Source of the DNA: an uncultured Eubacteriales bacterium
GTDB taxonomy: Bacteria > Bacillota > Clostridia > Oscillospirales > Acutalibacteraceae
Direction: 5' to 3'
Assembly: GCA_900313125.1 (NCBI GenBank)
Contig: OMPZ01000118.1
Span: 1-13,943 of the forward strand
DNA length: 13,943 nt
The notes below the pieces were generated by a model. The model made no database searches. It was not told where the DNA came from and saw only the letters and a list, made by a program, of their open reading frames with translations. The position numbers were made by a program, and so were the translations under genes. This document shows, piece by piece, positions 1 to 7,384 of the stretch (within the stretch, counting starts at the first letter, position 1; every line of letters starts with the position of its first letter).

Positions 1-42
1 AAAGAAAAGGGGAGAAGCTTTAAAGTGTTTGAGTATGTAACG

Positions 43-546
43 TTAATTTTCGTCAATAACATACGACGACGACGCTGGCAGACCGAGCTGTTCCATAACG
101 AGCTCTTCCTTTTCGCGCATGTGAACGCGTTCAATGCCTGTTTCGTGGTCATAGCCGAGGAGGTGCAGCACGGAATGCGCGGTGAGGTAGGCCACCTCAC
201 GCTGCAGCGAATGACCGTAAAGGTTTGCCTGATCCTCCGCCTTTTCCATAGAGATCACAACGTCGCCGAGCATTTTTGCGCCTGTTTCGGGGTCAACGTC
301 GTAATTATTATTCTCGCCGAGAGGGAAGGAGAGCACATCCGTAGCAGAATCTATATTTCTGTACTGCTTGTTCAGCTTGTGGATCTCTTCGTTGTCAACA
401 AATGTAATGCTCACCTCAGCCGAGCCGTCAAACTTTTCGAGCTTGAGCACGGCGTTGCAGCAGCGCCGCACAAGCATTCTCATACCTGTAGGGATCTTTA
501 CTTTTTTCTGCTTATTGGTGATAACCACTCTGATCTTGTTTGTCAT
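43..546 (-). CDS. ybeY: Endoribonuclease YbeY (rRNA maturation factor)
   Basis: Predicted single-strand-specific metallo-endoribonuclease acting in 16S rRNA 3' end maturation and ribosome quality control in the cytoplasm. The 167-residue product is of normal length for the family. The zinc-binding H-x3-H-x5-H signature is visible at H124, H128 and H134 (motif HSVLHLLGYDH), preceded by the family stretch SATDVLSFP at about 67-75 and by GDVVIS at 94-99. I chose the ATG at 546 because it forms an ATGA overlap with the phoH stop codon; the longer open frame upstream is only phoH read in another frame. Tight coupling to phoH is the usual arrangement in Firmicutes, so the two are probably translated together from the phoH promoter. 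The 42 bases beyond the stop show no gene; the operon may continue outside the window. Identification is secure. Confidence 0.95.
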   Translation of the reverse strand: MTNKIRVVITNKQKKVKIPTGMRMLVRRCCNAVLKLEKFDGSAEVSITFVDNEEIHKLNKQYRNIDSATDVLSFPLGENNNYDVDPETGAKMLGDVVISMEKAEDQANLYGHSLQREVAYLTAHSVLHLLGYDHETGIERVHMREKEELVMEQLGLPASSSYVIDEN

Positions 547-1463
547 TTGTTTCTTCGAACCTCCTCTAATTTTGCGTAAGCCTTGATAATGTCCTGAACG
601 AGACGGTGTCTGACGACGTCCTTCTCGCTGAACGTTACCTGGGCGATGTCGTTGATATTCTTCAATACCTTCATGCATTCCTTCAGACCGCTGCGGCTGC
701 CCTGCGGCAGGTCGATCTGTGTGATGTCACCGGTGATGACCATTTTTGAATTGAACCCCAGACGGGTAAGGAACATTTTCATCTGCTCGCCTGTCGTGTT
801 CTGCGCCTCGTCAAGAATAATGAAGCTGTCGTCGAGGGTGCGTCCGCGCATATACGCGAGAGGTGCGACCTCGATGTTGCCGCGCTCGACATAGCGCTGA
901 TACGTTTCCGCGCCGAGCATATCGAACAGCGCGTCGTAAAGCGGACGCAGATACGGGTCTACCTTGCTTTGCAGGTCGCCGGGCAGAAAGCCGAGCTTTT
1001 CGCCTGCTTCGACAGCGGGGCGCGTAAGGATTATCCTGTTGACCTCATGCGCGCGGAACGCCGTGACCGCAAGCGCGACCGCGAGGTACGTTTTTCCCGT
1101 ACCGGCAGGACCTACGCCGATAGTTATCGTATTGTTCTTGATAGCGTCGCAGTAGCGTTTTTGACCGATGGTTTTCGGCTTGACGGGCTTTCCCTTCGAG
1201 GTGACGCAGATACAGTCGCCCGAAAGCGCGCTGAGCTTGTCCTCGCTGCCCTCGTTGACGAGCGATATGCAGTAGCGCACGTTCTGCTCGTTGAGCGTCT
1301 CGCCCTTATTTATGAGCAAAAGCAGGCTCTCGACGGTTTTCGCGGCAAGAGACACCGCTTCCGGCTCGCCGCAGACCTTCAGCTCCGAGCCGCGCACAAC
1401 GACGTCAACGCCGTACGCCTTTTCGACGAGCTTGATATTCTCGTCAAAGCTGCCGAAAAGCAT
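543..1463 (-). CDS. phoH: PhoH-family ATPase, N-terminus uncertain
   Basis: Cytoplasmic P-loop ATPase of the PhoH/PhoL family; the precise role is unsettled, but linkage to ybeY points to RNA metabolism. From the ATG at 1463 the product is 306 residues. Walker A is GPAGTGKT at 118-125 (Lys124); Walker B is FIILDEAQN at 214-222, followed by the family stretch MFLTRLGFNSKMVITGD. The start is problematic. In the same frame, codons upstream of 1463 encode residues typical of PhoH N-termini (IERLEQAV just before MLFGSFDEN), but I found no ATG, GTG or TTG there before an in-frame stop. An ATG at 1512 with a good AAGGG ribosome site is one base out of frame and stops after nine codons. Skipping one G (1503 or 1502) would join them as MYNEQTINIERLEQAVM. 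Sequence error, a real N-terminal mutation, frameshifting or a rare start codon are all possible. The family call is secure. Confidence 0.93.
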   Translation of the reverse strand: MLFGSFDENIKLVEKAYGVDVVVRGSELKVCGEPEAVSLAAKTVESLLLLINKGETLNEQNVRYCISLVNEGSEDKLSALSGDCICVTSKGKPVKPKTIGQKRYCDAIKNNTITIGVGPAGTGKTYLAVALAVTAFRAHEVNRIILTRPAVEAGEKLGFLPGDLQSKVDPYLRPLYDALFDMLGAETYQRYVERGNIEVAPLAYMRGRTLDDSFIILDEAQNTTGEQMKMFLTRLGFNSKMVITGDITQIDLPQGSRSGLKECMKVLKNINDIAQVTFSEKDVVRHRLVQDIIKAYAKLEEVRRNK

Positions 1464-1584
1464 GACCGCCTGTTCGAGTCGTTCAATATTTATAGTCTGT
1501 TCCGTTGTACATCTTTCCCTTCGTAGAACTTTACGAAATACCGAAAAAGAAAACTTTTACGGCAATTATAAATTCTTAATTTGT

Positions 1585-1613
1585 ATTATAACACAAAAAA
1601 ATTAAAATGTCAC
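1585..1613 (-). promoter_or_regulatory. Sigma-A promoter of phoH-ybeY
   Basis: On the minus strand a -35 hexamer GTGACA (1613-1608) is separated by 17 bases from a perfect -10 hexamer TATAAT (1590-1585). The -10 is preceded by TG plus one base, an extended -10. Transcription should start near 1578, leaving about 66 bases before the ATG at 1512 and 115 before the ATG at 1463. The spacing and the match to the housekeeping consensus are seen directly; use in the cell is inferred. Confidence 0.75.
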
Positions 1614-1754
1614 TAAAAAACAATAAAATTATTCGATAAATTGAAATTTTATAAAAATTACACAAACCACAATCGCATACGGGCAAATAATTCACCGTTT
1701 TTATGATAATAATCGACAGTATATCGGACATAATTAATATATTTTGTAAAATGG

Positions 1755-1860
1755 GCGGGCAGGCGCCCGCAGGCAATACGCGGTTTTAGGTTGTCTAAGG
1801 CACAACTGTAGTCCCGCGCGGCTCGGCACGTCCGACGTGCCTGCTTTGTTTAAGGCGCGG
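1755..1860. other. Cluster of stem-loops; possible structured RNA or repeat remnant
   Basis: Three perfect stem-loops stand within about 90 bases. GCGGGC (1755-1760) pairs with GCCCGC (1765-1770). GTTGT (1790-1794) pairs with ACAAC (1802-1806). GGCACGT (1825-1831) pairs with ACGTGCC (1835-1841). An outer stem CCGCGC (1814-1819) with GCGCGG (1855-1860) encloses the third. The flanking genes diverge, so neither needs a terminator here. The element could belong to a small RNA, an undetected leader or a repeat. No function is assigned. Confidence 0.45.
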
Positions 1861-1919
1861 AGAAGTTGTTGTTTTTCGATAAAGCTCGGCGGAATTTGAT
1901 GAACCAAATGAAACGGTCA

Positions 1920-1949
1920 TTGACTAACAGAGGGTGTTTGTTATATAAT
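1920..1949 (+). promoter_or_regulatory. Sigma-A promoter of degV
   Basis: TTGACT (1920-1925) and TATAAT (1944-1949) are separated by 18 bases, close to the housekeeping consensus. The predicted start is near 1956, giving a leader of roughly 44 bases before the degV start at 2000. No second clear promoter was seen between this and the start codon. Confidence 0.75.
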
Positions 1950-1999
1950 TAATGTGAATAAATGCGTGTGTACGCAAAAATGAAACGGAGGATATGAAA

Positions 2000-2893
2000 A
2001 TGAGTGCATTTTCTATTGTGACCGATACATCGTGCGATATGCCGGCGGCTGTTGCCGAAAAAATGGGGATCACCGCGGTACCGCTTAAAGTACTGCTTGC
2101 GGGTAAGGAGTTTGACGCTAAGCTTTCAAGTCTCAGCATTGGCTCGGAGAGCTTTTACGATGTGCTGCGCCGCGGCGTGTCGGTAAAAACGGCGTCGCCG
2201 TCCATAGACGACTATATCAGATATTTCAAAAAACAGCTCGACAGGGGCAGAGACGTACTCTATATCGGCTTTTCGACCGCGCTCAGCGGCGCGTTCAACG
2301 TCAGCCTTATCGCGGCGCAGGAGCTTGAAGAGGAGTACCCCGACAGAAAGATCATCTGCGTTGACAGTCTCTGCGGTTCAATGGGGCTTTCCATGCTTAT
2401 CTATCATTGCGTTACAAAGCAGCAGGAGGGCGCGGCTATCGAGGAAGTACGTGATTACGCCGAGAACCTCAAGCATAATATCTGCCATTGGTTTACGCCG
2501 AGCGACCTCAACTTCTTAAAGCGCGGCGGAAGGATATCTGCTGCCGCCGCGGCGGTCGGCTCGGTCATGAATATAAAGCCCGTGCTGAAAACTGACGTTG
2601 ACGGCAAGCTAAAGGTCGTGTATAAGGCTCGCGGACGCAGGCTCGCTATCGCTAAGCTCGTCGAGCAGATGAACGAGCACTATTACCCCGACGGCAACGA
2701 CACCGTTTTCATCACTCATGCTGACTGCGCCGAGGACGCCGATCTTCTCGCGCGTTCGATCACGAAAAACTACGGCATCAGCAATGTAATGATCTCCGAG
2801 ATAGGTCCTGCGCTGGGCGCGCACTGCGGTCCCGATACGCTCGCGCTTTTCTATCTCGGCTCGCAGGATATTATTACTTCGGCAATTAAATAA
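2000..2893 (+). CDS. DegV family fatty-acid-binding protein
   Basis: DegV/FakB-type protein. Members bind a fatty acid, and FakB proteins present it to the kinase FakA for phosphorylation on the way into phospholipid. The product has 297 residues, the usual size. Family landmarks are SIVTDTSCDMP at 5-15, TASPS at 64-68 (normally the lipid-contact TS[QT]PS stretch), GFSTALSG at 90-97, LKRGGRIS at 173-180 followed by VGSVMNIKP, and a C-terminal IGPALGAHCGP. I start at the ATG at 2000, which lies 8 bases after GGAGG (1987-1991). The ATG at 1994 would add two residues but has only 2 bases of spacing. It has its own promoter and no FakA-like gene in view, so the kinase partner, if any, is elsewhere. 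The family is secure; the bound lipid is unknown. Confidence 0.92.
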   Translation: MSAFSIVTDTSCDMPAAVAEKMGITAVPLKVLLAGKEFDAKLSSLSIGSESFYDVLRRGVSVKTASPSIDDYIRYFKKQLDRGRDVLYIGFSTALSGAFNVSLIAAQELEEEYPDRKIICVDSLCGSMGLSMLIYHCVTKQQEGAAIEEVRDYAENLKHNICHWFTPSDLNFLKRGGRISAAAAAVGSVMNIKPVLKTDVDGKLKVVYKARGRRLAIAKLVEQMNEHYYPDGNDTVFITHADCAEDADLLARSITKNYGISNVMISEIGPALGAHCGPDTLALFYLGSQDIITSAIK

Positions 2894-2920
2894 TCGCAAA
2901 TAATAAAGTCGTTTCTCTAA

Positions 2921-2958
2921 CAAGGACACCTTGCGGGGGCTTTCCGGTCGCCCCCGCA
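2921..2958 (+). repeat. Abutting stem-loops after degV (REP-like or terminator)
   Basis: CAAGG (2921-2925) pairs with CCTTG (2929-2933) around a 3-base loop. A perfect 9-bp stem of TGCGGGGGC (2932-2940) with GCCCCCGCA (2950-2958) follows around a 9-base loop. The stems share two bases, so they compete slightly. No T-tract follows, so this is not a classical intrinsic terminator; it may protect the degV mRNA 3' end or be a dispersed palindromic repeat. Confidence 0.5.
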
Positions 2959-3011
2959 CCCCTTCGGATACAAAATAATAAAAATATTACAAGGTGATAG
3001 GAGAGGTTTAC

Positions 3012-3560
3012 ATGAAGCTCGAAGAAAAAACGCTTTCGTCACAGACGCTGTACGAGGGCAGGATAATCGACCTCACACTTGACGACGTTATGCTGCCAAA
3101 CGGCGAAAAGGCAAAACGAGAAGTCGTAAAGCACCCGGCAGGCGTGACGGTCGCCGCGCTCACCGATGATAACGAGCTGCTGTTCGTAAAGCAGTACCGC
3201 TACCCGTTCCACGAGGTGGTTCTGGAGCTGCCTGCCGGAAAGATCGACGACGCACATACAACGCCGCTTGAAAACGGCAAGCGTGAGCTGCTTGAGGAAA
3301 CGGGCGCGGTCGGCTACAGCTATGTGTCGCTCGGCGCGTTCTATGTTTCGCCGGGGATTACCGACGAGATCGTGTATATGTACTTTTGCAAGGTCGATCA
3401 CTTTGAACAGCAGCAGCTCGACGAGGACGAGTTTGTAAACGTCGAAAAAATACCGCTCGACGAAGCTGTCGAAATGGTACTCAATAACCGTATACCCGAC
3501 GGCAAGACACAGACCGCCGTGCTGAAAACGGCTATGCTGTTAAGGTCGGCGGAGAAGTGA
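3012..3560 (+). CDS. nudF: Nudix hydrolase, ADP-ribose pyrophosphatase
   Basis: Predicted cytoplasmic hydrolase splitting ADP-ribose into AMP and ribose 5-phosphate, a housekeeping clearance reaction. The product is 182 residues, typical of bacterial ADPRases. The Nudix box runs from G76 to V100; its metal-binding core RELLEETGAV is at 91-100 with Glu92, Glu95 and Glu96. ADPRase-specific features are the upstream VKQYRYP (59-65), LELPAGKID just before the box, and YVSPGITDE (111-119) after it. The box is one residue longer than the standard G-x5-E-x7-RE spacing, and the first conserved Glu is not at its usual place. The ATG at 3012 is chosen because AGGAGAGG (2999-3006) lies 5 bases upstream; the in-frame GTG at 2994 precedes that site. 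The gene lies 118 bases after degV and may be read through from it. Confidence 0.92.
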   Translation: MKLEEKTLSSQTLYEGRIIDLTLDDVMLPNGEKAKREVVKHPAGVTVAALTDDNELLFVKQYRYPFHEVVLELPAGKIDDAHTTPLENGKRELLEETGAVGYSYVSLGAFYVSPGITDEIVYMYFCKVDHFEQQQLDEDEFVNVEKIPLDEAVEMVLNNRIPDGKTQTAVLKTAMLLRSAEK

Positions 3561-3615
3561 TCGAAAAAGCATAATTACCCTCTGTATCGGGAATACTCGA
3601 TAAGAGGTGTTGCTT

Positions 3616-3984
3616 ATGAAAAAGATCGGCGTTCCGGCGGTAGTTCGCGACGATACCGCGCTCGGCGCAAAAAAACGGCTGTTTCTTCTGTTCGCTCTGA
3701 ACCTGTCCGACTGGATATGTACGCTGTCTCTGCTTGAAACGGGGCTTTTCAAAGAGGCGAATCCGCTCATGCGCAGCGTTATCGAAAGCGTGGCGCTCGG
3801 CTTCTTCGTGAAGGTCGCTTTGCCGCTTGCGCTGATAATATTCGCGCTGACAAAGCTGAAGGGCGCGGACAGCAGGCAGATACTCGTGTCGAACAATATC
3901 GCGCTGTTCGGGGTCGCTGTGTATTTTGTGCTGAACCTGTATCATATCATGTGCTTTACGCTTGTGAATATGATAAGAATGTAG
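3616..3984 (+). CDS. Small membrane protein, DUF5658-like
   Basis: Uncharacterised protein of 122 residues with three probable membrane segments at about 21-41, 57-78 and 91-118. Segment one carries the polar pattern N-x-x-D-x-x-x-T, followed by LLETGLFKEANPLM. Asn, Asp and Thr inside the helix and the E-A-N-P-L loop resemble the DUF5658 family as I remember it. The N-terminal 20 residues are charged and probably cytoplasmic. The ATG at 3616 is preferred because AAGAGG (3602-3607) lies 8 bases before it; GTG at 3607 and TTG at 3610 would overlap or crowd that site. It follows the Nudix gene by 55 bases and may share its transcript. No function can be assigned. Confidence 0.7.
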   Translation: MKKIGVPAVVRDDTALGAKKRLFLLFALNLSDWICTLSLLETGLFKEANPLMRSVIESVALGFFVKVALPLALIIFALTKLKGADSRQILVSNNIALFGVAVYFVLNLYHIMCFTLVNMIRM

Positions 3985-4010
3985 CGCGGTGCATTGCGCG
4001 CAGCCGGCTT

Positions 4011-4048
4011 TAGGGCACGTCTGGGAAAAACTTTTCGGATGTGCCCTA
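4011..4048 (+). terminator. Long hairpin between the membrane-protein gene and the ABC-F gene
   Basis: TAGGGCACGTCTG (4011-4023) pairs with CGGATGTGCCCTA (4036-4048): 13 bp including two G-U pairs, around a loop of 12 bases. It sits 27 bases after the preceding stop codon. The bases that follow are A-rich rather than T-rich, so termination would be inefficient or Rho-assisted. It could instead be a dispersed palindrome or part of an ABC-F leader. Confidence 0.45.
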
Positions 4049-4065
4049 ATAAAAGCATAAAACGA

Positions 4066-4080
4066 CCGCACAAGGTGCGG
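4066..4080 (+). promoter_or_regulatory. Short hairpin just before the ABC-F ribosome site
   Basis: CCGCAC (4066-4071) pairs perfectly with GTGCGG (4075-4080) around the loop AAG. The stem ends two bases before AAGAGG (4083-4088), the ribosome site of the ABC-F gene, which it leaves exposed. A stem this close can modulate translation, but nothing here proves regulation. Confidence 0.4.
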
Positions 4081-4094
4081 GTAAGAGGTAATTT

Positions 4095-6029
4095 ATGGCA
4101 ATCATGACTGTCAGCAATCTTTCCATGAGCTTTGCGGAAAGGTCGCTGTTTGAAAATATATCATTCATACTCGAAAAGGGCGACAAGGTAGGTCTTATCG
4201 GGCGAAACGGCACGGGCAAGACGACTTTGTTCAAAATAATCACGGGTCAGCTTGCCCAGACGGGCGGCGGTATCGCAAAGGAGAAAAACCTGCGCGTGGG
4301 CTACATGGAGCAGTACTCGTGCAGCGTTTCGGGCAGAACGGTCTATACCGAGCTGCTGAGTGTTTTCGAGCCGCTCATCGTAGCCGAGCACCGCATCTCC
4401 GAGATAGTTTCGGAAATGGAGAACGGCGACCACTCGCGTGAGCTTATCGAAGAGGAAATGCGCCTGCGCGAAAAATTCGAGCGCGACGGAGGTCTGACAT
4501 ACGTCAGCCGTACGAAAGCCGCGCTGTTGGGTCTGGGCTTTCCCGAGAACGAATTTGATATGTCGGTCGAAAAGCTGTCGGGCGGTCAGCGCTCAAAGCT
4601 CGCGCTCGCGAAGCTTCTGCTTAGCGGCTCTGACATACTGCTGCTCGACGAGCCGACTAACCACCTTGATATATCCGCCGTAAACTGGCTGGAGAGCTTT
4701 ATCAAGGACTACCGCGGCACGGTGCTCGTGGTGTCGCACGACCGTTATTTTCTCGACGAAGTCACTAACAAAACGATCGAGATAGAGCACGGGAGATCGC
4801 GTATGTACATAGGCTCGTACTCCGAGTTTATCGAGAAAAAGAAGAAGATACTCGAAGAGGAGCGCGCGCATTACGAGCAGCAGATGAAGGAGATCAAACG
4901 TATCGAGGGCATCGTCGAGCAGCAGAAACGCTGGGGCGTCGCGCACAATTTCATCACGGCGGCAAGCAAGCAGAAGCAGGCAGACCGTCTCAAGGAGGAG
5001 CTTGTCGCGCCAGAGTCGGAGCTTGAAACGGTGCATTTCCGCTTTACTCCGAAATGCGAAACGGGCGAGGACGTTCTCATTATAGAAAACCTCAAAAAAA
5101 GCTTTGAGGACAAGCTTGTTTTCGACAACGTCAATATCCATCTGCGAAAGGGCGAGCGCGTGTTTATCCTCGGCGAGAACGGCTGCGGAAAAACGACGCT
5201 GCTCAAAATAATACAGAAGCTGTACGACGCCGACGCGGGCAGCGTTTTCCTCGGCGCGAACGTCGAGACGGGCTATTTCGATCAGGTGCAGAGCGGGCTT
5301 GACCTCAAAAAGACTGCGCTCGACCAGGTGTGGGACGCGTTCCCATACATGACCGAGACGAGCGTTCGCACCGCTTTGGGCAGATTCCTTTTCAAGGGCG
5401 ACGACGTTTTCAGACCTATCGGCGAGATGAGCGGCGGCGAGCGTTCGCGTATCGCGCTTTTGCAGCTTATGTTGAAGGGCGCGAATTTCCTGCTGCTCGA
5501 CGAGCCTACGAACCATCTCGACACGGCGTTTCGCGAGCAGCTTGAAAACACCCTGCTCGAATACACGGGCACGATGCTCATCGTGTCGCACGACCGTTAC
5601 TTTATCAACAAGCTTGCCGACCGCGTACTTGTGCTGTCAAAGGACGGCGTAAAGGAATACCTCGGAAATTACGATTATTACATAGAAAAAACGAACGAGA
5701 CGTTCGACAAGGGCATCTTCCGCCCCGTAAAAAAGGCGGAGGGCGAGAAAAAACAAAACGACTACTTCCGCAGGAAGGAAGAACGCGCACAGCTTGCGAA
5801 GGCGAAAACGCGCCTGAAACGCTGCGAAGAAAGCATCGAGAAAACGGAGCGTGAGATAGCTCAGACGCAGGAGCTTTTGTCCGGCAGCGACGCCCAGTCA
5901 AGCTACGAAAAGCTCATGGAGTACACCGAAAGGCTCGACGAGCTGAACAAAACGCTCGAAACGCTCTATGAAGAGTGGGAGGAAGCAGGCACGCTGCTTT
6001 CAAGTCTCACACAGGAAGAACAGGGGTGA
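4095..6029 (+). CDS. ABC-F family ATPase (ribosome-associated, YdiF-like)
   Basis: Soluble tandem-ATPase protein of the ABC-F family, whose members bind the ribosomal E site and act in translation, antibiotic protection or rescue of stalled ribosomes. The 644 residues contain two ATP cassettes and no membrane segments. Cassette 1 has Walker A GRNGTGKTT (36-44), signature LSGGQ (161-165) and LLLDEPTNHLD with Glu186. Cassette 2 has GENGCGKTT (360-368), MSGGE (445-449) and LLLDEPTNHLD with Glu470. The linker at about 235-315 is highly charged (the P-site-tRNA-interacting motif region of the family). A charged coiled-coil extension occupies about 555-640, as in YdiF-type members. The start ATG lies 6 bases after AAGAGG. 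The stop codon is 4 bases before rmuC, so the two are translationally close. Whether it gives drug resistance cannot be read from sequence. Confidence 0.95.
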   Translation: MAIMTVSNLSMSFAERSLFENISFILEKGDKVGLIGRNGTGKTTLFKIITGQLAQTGGGIAKEKNLRVGYMEQYSCSVSGRTVYTELLSVFEPLIVAEHRISEIVSEMENGDHSRELIEEEMRLREKFERDGGLTYVSRTKAALLGLGFPENEFDMSVEKLSGGQRSKLALAKLLLSGSDILLLDEPTNHLDISAVNWLESFIKDYRGTVLVVSHDRYFLDEVTNKTIEIEHGRSRMYIGSYSEFIEKKKKILEEERAHYEQQMKEIKRIEGIVEQQKRWGVAHNFITAASKQKQADRLKEELVAPESELETVHFRFTPKCETGEDVLIIENLKKSFEDKLVFDNVNIHLRKGERVFILGENGCGKTTLLKIIQKLYDADAGSVFLGANVETGYFDQVQSGLDLKKTALDQVWDAFPYMTETSVRTALGRFLFKGDDVFRPIGEMSGGERSRIALLQLMLKGANFLLLDEPTNHLDTAFREQLENTLLEYTGTMLIVSHDRYFINKLADRVLVLSKDGVKEYLGNYDYYIEKTNETFDKGIFRPVKKAEGEKKQNDYFRRKEERAQLAKAKTRLKRCEESIEKTEREIAQTQELLSGSDAQSSYEKLMEYTERLDELNKTLETLYEEWEEAGTLLSSLTQEEQG

Positions 6030-6033
6030 TACT

Positions 6034-7326
6034 TTGTCACACGCAGTAACAGCGGCGGTGATCTCGCTGCTCGTGCTGAACCTCGCCGCGCTGATATTTC
6101 TTATCGTGAAAACGCTCGGCGCGTCGAACGGCGATATAGTCGAATCGGTGAAAAAGACCGACAAGCACCAGAAGGAGATATACGAACGTCTCACAAGCCA
6201 GCAGAGCCGGCTGAGAAAGGAGCTTGCCGCGCAGAACAGCACGCAGCGGCAGGAGCTTAGCTCGACCGTTCAAAGCAGCGTGACCGCTCTCGGGCGCGTG
6301 CTCTCCGAGAGCATGAACTCGTCGTTCTCTATGCAAAACGACCGGCTGCTTGCTATGGAGGAACGACTCAAGACCTTCTCGGCGGAAAACGAGCAGAAGC
6401 TTTCGCAGATAAGAGATACGGTCGAAAAGCGGCTCGACAAGATACACGAGCAGAACGACATAAAGCTCGACGAAATGAGAACTATCGTCACCGAAAAGCT
6501 GAACAAAACGATCGACAGCAGAATGACCGAGTCGTTCAAGCTTGTTTCCGACAGGCTGGAGCAGGTGTACAAGGGTCTCGGCGAGATGCAGACGCTCGCG
6601 TCCGGCGTCGGCGATCTGAAAAAGGTGCTCTCAAACGTCAAGACGAGGGGCATACTCGGCGAAGTGCAGCTCGGCGCGATACTCAGCGAAATACTCAGCC
6701 CCGAGCAGTATGAGGAAAACGCCGCAGTCCGCCCCGGCTCGCGCAACGTGGTGGAGTTTGCGGTCAAGCTGCCGTCAAACGACGGCTTTGTCTATCTGCC
6801 GATAGATTCAAAATTCCCGGGCGACACCTACGCCGCGTTTCGCGATATCTGCGACAGCGGCGACCGTGAGCGCACCGAGGAAGCGTGGAAGGCGCTCGAA
6901 CGCCGTATCCGCTCCGAGGCGAAGGATATACACGACAAGTACATAACACCGCCCGCGACGACCGATTTCGCGATAATGTTTTTGCCCTTCGAGGGTCTGT
7001 ACGCCGAGGTCGTCAGCCGCGGCATGATAGAGCCGCTGCAGCGCGACTTCAAGGTGAACATTGCGGGACCGTCTACTATGGCGGCGCTGCTAAACTCGCT
7101 GCAAATGGGCTTTCGCACGCTCGCTATCGAGAAACGCTCAAACGAGGTGTGGAAGCTGCTTGAGGATGTATCGGCGGAGTTTGACACGTTCGAGCGTTCG
7201 CTCACGGCAGCGCAGGAAAAGATACGCAGCGCCGACACAGAGCTTGAAAAGCTCGTAGGCGTGCGAACAAGGCAGATGCAGCGCAAGCTCGCGAAGCTGT
7301 CCGATTATTCGGATACGGGAGCCTGA
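6034..7326 (+). CDS. rmuC: DNA recombination protein RmuC
   Basis: RmuC family protein, a predicted nuclease-like factor that in E. coli limits recombination between inverted repeats. The product is 430 residues. An N-terminal membrane anchor at about 5-27 is followed by a long coiled coil (about 35-200, with repeated EKRLDKI/EKLNK heptads). The conserved C-terminal domain carries KTRGILGEVQLGAIL, VYLPIDSKFPGD, DFAIMFLPFEGLYAEV and AGPSTMAALLNSLQMGFRTL. I start at TTG 6034: AGGGG (6022-6026), which overlaps the end of the ABC-F gene, lies 7 bases before it, and the protein then opens directly with the membrane anchor. An upstream in-frame start would extend 66 bases into the ABC-F gene and add a basic stretch that fits poorly. 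It is probably co-transcribed with the ABC-F gene. Confidence 0.92.
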   Translation: MSHAVTAAVISLLVLNLAALIFLIVKTLGASNGDIVESVKKTDKHQKEIYERLTSQQSRLRKELAAQNSTQRQELSSTVQSSVTALGRVLSESMNSSFSMQNDRLLAMEERLKTFSAENEQKLSQIRDTVEKRLDKIHEQNDIKLDEMRTIVTEKLNKTIDSRMTESFKLVSDRLEQVYKGLGEMQTLASGVGDLKKVLSNVKTRGILGEVQLGAILSEILSPEQYEENAAVRPGSRNVVEFAVKLPSNDGFVYLPIDSKFPGDTYAAFRDICDSGDRERTEEAWKALERRIRSEAKDIHDKYITPPATTDFAIMFLPFEGLYAEVVSRGMIEPLQRDFKVNIAGPSTMAALLNSLQMGFRTLAIEKRSNEVWKLLEDVSAEFDTFERSLTAAQEKIRSADTELEKLVGVRTRQMQRKLAKLSDYSDTGA

Positions 7327-7355
7327 ATTTACCATTTTTAAAATAAAAACAAACA

Positions 7356-7384
7356 GAATCAAACCTCCGTTTTGCGGCAATACT
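7356..7384 (+). promoter_or_regulatory. Candidate forespore (sigma-F/sigma-G type) promoter of sigG
   Basis: GGCAATACT (7376-7384) fits the sigma-F -10 consensus GGHAAHAMT at every position. GAATC (7356-7360), 15 bases upstream, is a partial match to the G-M/Y-A/W-T-R type -35. No housekeeping promoter was seen in the rmuC-sigG gap. A start near 7390-7392 would give a leader of about 25 bases. In sporeformers sigG is normally transcribed by sigma-F in the forespore, which supports the assignment. Consensus sequences are recalled from Bacillus subtilis. Confidence 0.45.

Larger units (their letters stand above)
1527..1993. other. Divergent intergenic region, phoH / degV
   Basis: No convincing gene lies in these 467 bases. 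The left part (about 1540-1740) is very AT-rich and holds the phoH promoter. The middle (1755-1860) is GC-richer and holds a cluster of stem-loops listed separately. The right part holds the degV promoter. A 66-codon open frame on the minus strand (1776-1576) was judged non-coding: it overlaps a stem-loop and the phoH promoter and its composition is not coding-like. Confidence 0.7.

Noticed and set aside
1576..1776. Minus-strand open frame of 66 codons in the phoH-degV gap
   Set aside because: Isoleucine-rich translation of AT-rich DNA that overlaps the phoH promoter and a stem-loop; no ribosome site.
4593..5591. Long open frame (332 codons) on the minus strand inside the ABC-F gene
   Set aside because: It is antisense to a well-conserved gene, its protein is Leu/Arg/Val-rich as expected for the complement of GC-rich codons, and no ribosome site or family motif was seen.
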